The notes below the pieces were generated by a model. The model did no database searches, was not told the DNA's origin, and saw only the letters and a list, made by a program, of their open reading frames with translations. From CAIOHW01 sp046317855 (GTDB lineage Bacteria > Bdellovibrionota > UBA1018), in contig JBKCVM010000003.1 in assembly GCA_046317855.1 (NCBI GenBank), positions 1 to 6,177 on the forward strand: a stretch of DNA of 6,177 bases. The letters run 5' to 3'. Both the position numbers and the translations under genes were made by a program. Positions 1 to 5,407 of this stretch are shown in pieces (the first letter of the stretch is position 1; each line of letters opens with the position of its first letter).

Positions 1-1205
1 GCAGGCTCGATGACTGGCTTGACCTTGCAGTTGAACTTGCCGAGAGCGCTCCGCTTGAGCTTGCACGGAGTCAATACCGACGAGAGATTGAGGGGGTCAC
101 TTTATTAAGCCAAAAGTTAGGGCAAAAAAATCCAAGCCCAAGAACCCAGAGCCTTCCCGTCGAAAAAGCACTGCTCATCGCATTTCCGGATCGAGTCGTA
201 CGTGCTCTTGGCGCTGGAGTCGTCTCGGCATCAGCAGGAATGATGGAACTCTCTGCCCCACTTTTGACTGAGTTAGCGGGGATTCCAGCAGGCCAGTCAA
301 TCACCGCAGTAGCCCTCAAAGTACAAGAGCGCCAGTCGCGGGAGCTTGGCTCAAGCGGATCCGGAAAAAAAGCCCCAGTGATTGAAAAGTGGACTCCCAT
401 TCAAGAAGACTGGCTTCTGGACTTGGAGCCCTCTCTGTTGCAGGACATTGAAAAGCCCCACTTTGACGAGCGGCGCGGCCGCGTGCAATGGCTCTCACGC
501 CTGACTTACGGAGAGCTTGTCCTTTCTGAAGAAGCGCGGGATCCCCGCACGCCAGAAGAATTGAAGCAAGCAGAGACGATCCTACTCAGACAGGCCTGGC
601 GCACTGAGATCCCTGAAGGAAAAATTGCGCTTGAATCGGCACTCCCTTTTGTTGCGCATCTCAAAAATCAAGGTGCCGGAGAGCTCTCTGATTTTTTAGA
701 AACGCTTTTTTGTCGCCTGCTTTTGATTTGGGAGCACCGCCTTTGTGAAGGAGCCCAACTCCCCGACTACCGCGACCTCCTCGCTCTAGCGATCTCAGGA
801 AAACTCTCCCTCAAAGATCTTGCCCAAGTGGACTGGGAGAGCGCCACTGCGGCTGCGCTCCTAGAACTCTGCCCATCACTCAGGCCCCGGGATCTCCAAA
901 ACTGGACACCCGTTTCAATCACGCTGCCGGGCCCACCCCAGGGCGCACGACCCGGACCCAGGCAGGCTCGTATCCATTACAGACTCGGGCAAGCACCGTG
1001 GGTCGAATCGAGACTCCAAGATTTTTGGGGACTCAAGGCCACACCCACCATCCTTTCAGGACGCCTCCCACTCACTTTGCACTTGCTTGCCCCCAACCAT
1101 CGCGCAGTTCAAGTCACACGAGATTTGCCAGGCTTCTGGGAACGTGCCTATCCAGAGATCCGTAAAGAACTCTCCCGCAACTACCCCCGACACTTCTGGC
1201 CCTAG
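1..1205 (+). CDS. hrpB: ATP-dependent RNA helicase HrpB, C-terminal half (5' end outside window)
   Basis: The frame is open from the left edge (first full codon at 3) to the TAG at 1203-1205, giving 400 residues, about half the usual ~800-850 of HrpB. The DEAH/helicase motifs lie outside the window. Visible residues 56-67 (KALLIAFPDRVV) match the conserved LLALAYPDR-type segment of HrpB that follows the helicase-associated region. WTPIQEDWLLDL near 130-141 matches the family's 'I-x-x-DWL' segment. The last ~100 residues are a clear HrpB C-terminal domain: GQAPWVESRLQDFWGL (about 329-344), TPTILSGRLPLTLHLLAPN, and the ending ELSRNYPRHFWP. HrpB is a cytoplasmic DEAH-box RNA helicase related to HrpA, generally non-essential and with an unsettled cellular role. 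The in-frame ATG at 240 is internal, because family-specific sequence precedes it. The gene converges on the phosphatase gene and overlaps it by 4 bp. The C-terminus looks intact. Confidence 0.95.
   Translation, partial: RLDDWLDLAVELAESAPLELARSQYRREIEGVTLLSQKLGQKNPSPRTQSLPVEKALLIAFPDRVVRALGAGVVSASAGMMELSAPLLTELAGIPAGQSITAVALKVQERQSRELGSSGSGKKAPVIEKWTPIQEDWLLDLEPSLLQDIEKPHFDERRGRVQWLSRLTYGELVLSEEARDPRTPEELKQAETILLRQAWRTEIPEGKIALESALPFVAHLKNQGAGELSDFLETLFCRLLLIWEHRLCEGAQLPDYRDLLALAISGKLSLKDLAQVDWESATAAALLELCPSLRPRDLQNWTPVSITLPGPPQGARPGPRQARIHYRLGQAPWVESRLQDFWGLKATPTILSGRLPLTLHLLAPNHRAVQVTRDLPGFWERAYPEIRKELSRNYPRHFWP
1202..1205. other. CTAG palindrome serving as both stop codons of convergent genes
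   Basis: hrpB ends with TAG at 1203-1205 on the plus strand, and the phosphatase gene ends with TAG read from 1204 to 1202 on the minus strand. The two stops share CTAG, so the coding regions overlap tail-to-tail by 4 bp. Any transcription terminator for either gene must lie inside the other gene. Confidence 0.9.
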
Positions 1206-4200
1206 CGTCGGGGCGTCACACTTGAAAGCTCTTCGAGAGACTTCTTTATTGGGTTGTACCACCAGACCTTGCCCGTGCTGCCATCCACAAACACACTGGC
1301 TTCACCGGCGCCGCTATAACCACTACTTGCACCGGTATCGGTCATGATGTGCGGAACATCACCCACCCCTGGCTCACCTTTAAATTGATAGACGACAGGT
1401 TTTCTGAGGCCACTCGCTTCGTCCACTACGGGAGAGAGAAACTTGGAGTGCCCGCCCATCACCAGCGTGATCCCGTCGCGCTCACGCAGGGTTTGAGCCA
1501 TCGTTCCGGCAGATTCGGCACCAACCACTGGGTGCGCATCTTGCCAAAGAACATTCGTTCCATGATCGACGGCCACTCGAGACCCTCTGTAAGAACCATC
1601 GGCTGGGACTGCTAAATCGAACAAGTAAAACGGATGACCGTTTTCTGCTCTTTCAAGAGCCAAACGCCACTCGCGATTAATGGCGTCGTTTCCTTTTGCC
1701 AAAGACGTTGGGTTATATGAACCGTGAAGGTAGGCGACATTTCCGTACTGATGGACGAGCTTGCTGTTGTCTCTGTAAAACTGCCAGTAGCGACTTCCAG
1801 GCCCCAAGGTCGTCTTGAGCTCCTGCATCACTTCTTGTGAAGCTCTCAAATCTGACCCTGTCAGACCCGTTAACTCCTCAGCGTTCTTGAAAGTCTTATT
1901 GCCAATACGAAACGACTTGCCAGAGGCTACCATCCGGCGAGCAATCTCTTCGATGACTTTTCCTCCCCCCTGTTTGATCCAATGATCTGAAACATACCCA
2001 GTGGGCTTTGCTGCAGCAGAGAGCATCAAGGCATCATGATTTCCGGCTATAACAATCAGCTCACCCCCCGCCTCTCTAGCCTCAGCCTGAAGACGAATGA
2101 TTTCATCAAGAGTGTCCAGCGATTGACTTCCTCGATCTGGGATATCTCCCAGAACCACTGCCTTTTGACTGCCCCCTGACCAACGACCTGACGCATCCAT
2201 CATTCCCCAACGTCGCAAACCGCGGTGCAAAACCAAAGGGTCTCCGTGAATGTCTCCGATCACTGCCTGCGACTGATACTTTTGCAACGATCCCAAAACC
2301 GGATCAGGACTGGGCAAAAGCCTACGCGCTGAATTCACCTCAGCGATTTCAGGAGCACTCCTAGCCACTGCAAAGCCAGGAACTCTGAATTGAGACCTTA
2401 CAGCGTCACCTGGGGGCAAGCTCGATCCCTTCAAGCTGAACTTCAAGCTAGAAGCATTTACTCGACCCAAAGACAAAACCTTTTCTCGGCCCTCAGGGTC
2501 TTTGACCTTCACCAGCCATTCTCCGAAAGCTTCGTAAGGCGCACCCAAGAGCTTCATTTCTTTGTATTCGTTGCCGCTAAAGCTTGAAAAACTAATCTGA
2601 TCTCCGATTTTAAATTGCTTCAGGGCCTCACGGGTGGCTTCTGCCCGCCTGACCTGAAGCTGAGGGTAACGCAGAGTCGCTGCGTCTATGCGATGCAGCG
2701 CAACCATTCCAACTTCACCTTGCTGGTTTTTGACCTTAAAAAACTCAAGCCCGTTACCCATCCGATCAGGTGCTTCAAGCACGGTGACCTCATAGCTCTG
2801 CCCACTCCAGCTACGAAAGCTCACTTGATCCCCAGGCTCAACCCCCAAAAGGGCACGCCTAGCAGCCGAAGCACGAGCGGTATCCTCCACACGGTCTCCA
2901 AAACCAGCGACCCCTGATCGAATCAGCACATCAGCCTGATCCACGTCAAAACCTGCCCGCCGGAGCGTGTCGTATTTTTCTCGGAGCTCTTGCATCGAAT
3001 AAGGTCCTTGTCTGCCAGCGCCCACTTGATGCGCCTCTTCAATCGCTGCCCGTTTTGCGTCATCGAGCACGCGTTCGATATCGGAGAGCTCTGCATCGTA
3101 TTCAGGTGAACGGGCTTTGCCGCGCGCAAGCCTCGATGAAAAAGTCTCTGCCTCAGTCGCGACCGACTTCACTGCAGACTGAAGCGACTGCCCACCTTTA
3201 GCCGCCCGCCCCAGACTCTCAAATGCTGCGGCCGCAGAAAGCCCCTTCAAGCCTGAGTAAAAACCCACGACATCTAGCGGCGTTAGAGCCCCACTCAGGA
3301 TCGCATCAACGAAACGGTCGTTGGCCTGCTCCATGAGGTGCTCAATCTCACCCGGTTGGCCCATCCCAAGCCCTGAAAGATAGAGTCTCGCCTGCTCAGC
3401 CTGACGGCTTAGTTCGTTTCCACGAACAACTGCGCGGGCGGTCGAGATCGAACCAAGAGTCACGCCCGCCGCTCCTGAAGCTGTGCCCAGCATAGCAACC
3501 AGCGATCCCGTACCCAGCAAAGCTGCGCCACCTGTCAAGAGCGTCAAACCTCCGAGAATCACCGCACCTGTGATTGCCCAAAATTGGTCTGCCTCGACTT
3601 GTTGCGAGCCTTCACGACGAATGTCCTGATTCAGAGTGCAGGCCAGACCTGCAAATTCCGGATGTTCTTCTAGTACTTGCGCAATCACTGCAGGGTTACG
3701 GATCAGCGCGTCTTTTATTCCCCGCTCAGGATCACTCCTAGACAGCTCTTGCTCGATCTTCAGAAGCAATTCTCTACTCGAAGAGTAAAATTCTTGAAGT
3801 TGCTTCTGGAGTTTTTGAGCAGGAAGTTCAGAAACGTTCCTGATCCCATCTGTTACGACATTTGCAGAAGAAGACCGCTGCCAAGTGAGAGGATTTTGCC
3901 TCAGGCTAGACTGCAGCTCTTGCGCTCTGATTGCAGCTCGGCTGTAAATGGTGGTCGCACGCTTTGAAAGCGGAACAGACTGGCCGTCAGGATCTCTGAC
4001 CTGAATTCGATCGACTGAATCGCGCACAATCTCAAGGACCGCTGCAGCCGTCACTTGCCGCGGGCGATTCTTAAAAGCCTCATCCAGATGGCTCACAAAC
4101 TGAGCTGCAAGCTGAGCCCCTTTTCCTGGGTAAACTCGCTCAAACTCCCGCAGCACCATCTCATCGGAGTTGGCTGCCACCAAGCCTTGATAGAGGGGAT

Positions 4201-5362
4201 CACGCTGACGCCCCTTCCACTCCTGGACTTCTAACCCGTACCTTTGCCTTAAAAACTCGGGCAACGCATCCCCGGCGCGGACTTGGGGACCGGTCGTTTG
4301 AGATTGAATTGGCTTTAAGAACGAAGAAAAACCTTTCTCGGGCGATTGGCCAAGCAGATAGCTCGCATCCCTGACTGGATGAATGTCGATCACCCTCACT
4401 GGGCTCACCTGAGGTGAATCAAGCTCTAATCTGGGCTCAGACTCTAGCCAGCGCATTTGGAGCAAATCACGGGTAGCCTGGGCCTGCGTTGCAAACTCAC
4501 GCGCCGTTGAAAGCTCCCGATGAAGAATGACTGCGTTGCGCTGGGTATTTTTGAAGTACTCTTCTCGAGCTGCGCGCCGAGCCTCCTCAGAACGCGGCTG
4601 AACCGAAATGGCTCGTTGAATGGAGTAGATAATTTGAGGGTCTTTTTTTGCTACTTCTGAAGCCTGTTTAGAGAGATTTTGAATGGACCTGACAGCGCCC
4701 GGATCGCGAGTTTCCTCTGAGTACCTCCCCGTCCTTCTGAGTGGCACCCTTCGCTGCCCCTGCTCGCTCACTTCTTGATAGATAGAGTCGAGTGCCTGCT
4801 CAGGATCTTGCGCGAGTTCTTTTGAGTACTTCGAACTCACCCGAGCATACAGAGCTAGAGTATTGGCACGGGTTTTTTGAATGATTGCTTCATAGAACTT
4901 TTTTGCCAGGTCAGAGCGCTCGCTTGCTTGCTCCGCATTTGCCAGGGCATCCAAGTCTCGTTGTAGACTCAGCATGGCCGCAGAGGACGGCTCCTGCTCG
5001 AGCTCGCAACCCTTCACTGAAGCTCCAGACCCTAAACTTAGCTTGCATTGCCTGAGGGTGTTGGACACCTCTTGCAAGCGCTCCATCTGAGGCAGCCACG
5101 TATTGGTCATCCGCTCAGAATCTGGATGCTTAGCCTCGGTCATGCGGTGCGCTAAATCACGCGTCCACGGCATGAGCTGATGGTTGAGTTGATCAGAACT
5201 AGTGCCCAATTGCTGGGCTAGACCAATTGCCTGAAATAGCCGCTCACGCTCGGAACTGAGCTCGGATTTGCGTAAATCAGCAAGAACCCGAACCGGAAAG
5301 AGCCCGGTCCCATAGGACAAAATCAAAACCCATGAGATCCATCCCCGAGTGGACGTCTTCAT
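1202..5362 (-). CDS. Exported multi-domain protein with C-terminal PPP-type metallophosphatase domain
   Basis: This is a 1386-residue protein counted from the ATG at 5362. Residues 1-28 are a Sec-type signal peptide with likely cleavage after VLA. Residues ~30-590 are charged, largely helical and unrecognised, with two close cysteines (106, 119) that could form a periplasmic disulfide. Residues ~595-646 are glycine/alanine-rich and hydrophobic, enough for one or two membrane helices. Residues ~774-820 form a helical linker. Two tandem beta-rich modules (837-900 and 913-976) follow. Residues ~1031-1325 form a calcineurin-like phosphatase domain with the metal-site motifs in family order: GDIHG (1036), GDIPDRG (1072), GNHD (1107), LHG (His1213) and GGH (His1305). 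It should therefore hydrolyse phosphoesters with two bound metal ions; the substrate is unknown. Nearest in type are PPP phosphatases of the Shewanella-like or ApaH kind, which are typically ~250-350 residues, so more than 1000 residues are additional. A GTG at 5377 would add five residues, but an AAGGG site is spaced for the ATG. The fold is confident; the biological role is not recognised. Confidence 0.88.
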   Translation of the reverse strand: MKTSTRGWISWVLILSYGTGLFPVRVLADLRKSELSSERERLFQAIGLAQQLGTSSDQLNHQLMPWTRDLAHRMTEAKHPDSERMTNTWLPQMERLQEVSNTLRQCKLSLGSGASVKGCELEQEPSSAAMLSLQRDLDALANAEQASERSDLAKKFYEAIIQKTRANTLALYARVSSKYSKELAQDPEQALDSIYQEVSEQGQRRVPLRRTGRYSEETRDPGAVRSIQNLSKQASEVAKKDPQIIYSIQRAISVQPRSEEARRAAREEYFKNTQRNAVILHRELSTAREFATQAQATRDLLQMRWLESEPRLELDSPQVSPVRVIDIHPVRDASYLLGQSPEKGFSSFLKPIQSQTTGPQVRAGDALPEFLRQRYGLEVQEWKGRQRDPLYQGLVAANSDEMVLREFERVYPGKGAQLAAQFVSHLDEAFKNRPRQVTAAAVLEIVRDSVDRIQVRDPDGQSVPLSKRATTIYSRAAIRAQELQSSLRQNPLTWQRSSSANVVTDGIRNVSELPAQKLQKQLQEFYSSSRELLLKIEQELSRSDPERGIKDALIRNPAVIAQVLEEHPEFAGLACTLNQDIRREGSQQVEADQFWAITGAVILGGLTLLTGGAALLGTGSLVAMLGTASGAAGVTLGSISTARAVVRGNELSRQAEQARLYLSGLGMGQPGEIEHLMEQANDRFVDAILSGALTPLDVVGFYSGLKGLSAAAAFESLGRAAKGGQSLQSAVKSVATEAETFSSRLARGKARSPEYDAELSDIERVLDDAKRAAIEEAHQVGAGRQGPYSMQELREKYDTLRRAGFDVDQADVLIRSGVAGFGDRVEDTARASAARRALLGVEPGDQVSFRSWSGQSYEVTVLEAPDRMGNGLEFFKVKNQQGEVGMVALHRIDAATLRYPQLQVRRAEATREALKQFKIGDQISFSSFSGNEYKEMKLLGAPYEAFGEWLVKVKDPEGREKVLSLGRVNASSLKFSLKGSSLPPGDAVRSQFRVPGFAVARSAPEIAEVNSARRLLPSPDPVLGSLQKYQSQAVIGDIHGDPLVLHRGLRRWGMMDASGRWSGGSQKAVVLGDIPDRGSQSLDTLDEIIRLQAEAREAGGELIVIAGNHDALMLSAAAKPTGYVSDHWIKQGGGKVIEEIARRMVASGKSFRIGNKTFKNAEELTGLTGSDLRASQEVMQELKTTLGPGSRYWQFYRDNSKLVHQYGNVAYLHGSYNPTSLAKGNDAINREWRLALERAENGHPFYLFDLAVPADGSYRGSRVAVDHGTNVLWQDAHPVVGAESAGTMAQTLRERDGITLVMGGHSKFLSPVVDEASGLRKPVVYQFKGEPGVGDVPHIMTDTGASSGYSGAGEASVFVDGSTGKVWWYNPIKKSLEELSSVTPRR
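1224..1250 (+). terminator. Weak candidate terminator hairpin for hrpB
   Basis: About 19 bp past the hrpB stop, CTCT (1229-1232) can pair with AGAG (1236-1239) across a TCG loop. An outer GAA/TTC pairing (1224-1226 with 1242-1244) follows after a two-base mismatch, and then a T-rich run TTTATT. The stem is short and poor in G/C, and it lies within the phosphatase coding sequence. It is the only hairpin plus T-run I see near this stop, and it could be chance. Confidence 0.2.
1388..2272 (-). other. Metallophosphatase (calcineurin-like / PPP) domain
   Basis: Residues ~1031-1325 contain the metal and phosphate ligands in canonical order: Asp1037 and His1039 in GDIHG, Asp1073 with Arg1077 in GDIPDRG, Asn1108 and His1109 in GNHD, His1213 in YLHGSYNP, and His1305 in MGGHSKF. 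The ~100-residue spacing between GNHD and LHG is longer than in a minimal phosphatase and may form a cap over the active site. Pro replaces the usual Val/Tyr in GDxVDRG, and GNHD replaces GNHE. Neither removes a ligand, so activity is expected. Confidence 0.85.
2435..2854 (-). repeat. Two tandem ~64-residue beta-rich modules (protein-level repeat)
   Basis: Residues 837-900 (ALLGVEPGDQVSF...) and 913-976 (ALKQFKIGDQISF...) align along their whole length with one small shift. Shared positions include AL, GDQ-[VI]-SF, S-[WF]-SG, Y, L, AP, KVK, G, and an ending R-[IV]-[DN]-A-x-x-L. About 22 of 64 residues are identical by eye. Alternating hydrophobic residues and the GDQ-S-F / KVK-x-x-x-G pattern suggest a small beta-barrel, possibly SH3-like. 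The copies have diverged too far for DNA-level repetition, so the duplication is old. The modules are joined by a 12-residue charged linker. Confidence 0.75.
2903..3043 (-). other. Helical linker motif, residues ~774-820
   Basis: The segment begins IEEAHQVGAG and continues YSMQELREKYDTLRRAGF, then DVDQADVLIRSGVAG. It reads as three short amphipathic helices separated by glycine turns, just before the tandem beta modules. From memory, similar segments (an AHxVG start, then LREK-x-x-LR-x-AGF and a final GxAG) occur in large uncharacterised Bdellovibrio-type proteins. That resemblance is unverified. Confidence 0.35.
3428..3580 (-). other. Glycine-rich hydrophobic segment in the phosphatase protein
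   Basis: Residues ~595-645 contain two uncharged hydrophobic runs rich in Gly, Ala, Leu and Val (AITGAVILGGLTLLTGGAAL and LVAMLGTASGAAGVTLG), with no charged residue between them. The segment could be a transmembrane hairpin that anchors the protein or divides it into two halves. It could instead be a buried glycine-zipper helix pair. The sequence alone does not decide between these. Confidence 0.6.
5279..5362 (-). other. Sec signal peptide of the phosphatase protein
   Basis: Residues 1-28 have a short basic n-region (MKTSTRG), a hydrophobic core (WISWVLILSYGTGLF) and a c-region ending V-L-A before Asp29, which fits the -3/-1 small-residue rule for signal peptidase I. There is no lipobox cysteine, so a soluble periplasmic or surface protein, or a non-lipidated membrane protein, is expected. 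Confidence 0.8.
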
Positions 5363-5407
5363 TAGACCCTTGCTCACTCCCGCTTTTCGGATATCTGGGT
5401 GGATTTC
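5363..5407 (-). other. 45-bp gap between the repeat-protein gene and the phosphatase gene
   Basis: The gap contains the AAGGG ribosome site but no convincing paired -35/-10 boxes. The short distance and shared strand allow co-transcription. A promoter inside the A/T-rich 3' end of the upstream gene cannot be excluded. Confidence 0.5.
5367..5371 (-). promoter_or_regulatory. Ribosome binding site deciding the phosphatase start
   Basis: On the minus strand AAGGG lies 4 nt before the ATG at 5362, a normal Shine-Dalgarno distance. For the alternative GTG at 5377, the only purine-rich stretch (GGGAG) runs into the start codon itself with no spacer. The ATG also gives a conventional signal peptide n-region (MKTSTRG). 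These points decide in favour of the ATG. Confidence 0.7.

Noticed and set aside
240..1205. ATG at 240 as the start of an independent gene
   Set aside because: The frame is open to the left edge, and HrpB-specific sequence (KALLIAFPDRVV) lies before this ATG.
2390..2917. Plus-strand open frames opposite the phosphatase gene
   Set aside because: They are short, lack ribosome sites and recognisable protein character, and lie antisense to a strongly supported coding region.
5363..5377. GTG at 5377 as the start of the phosphatase gene
   Set aside because: There is no spacer between its only purine-rich run and the start codon; the ATG at 5362 has AAGGG at a normal distance and a standard signal peptide.
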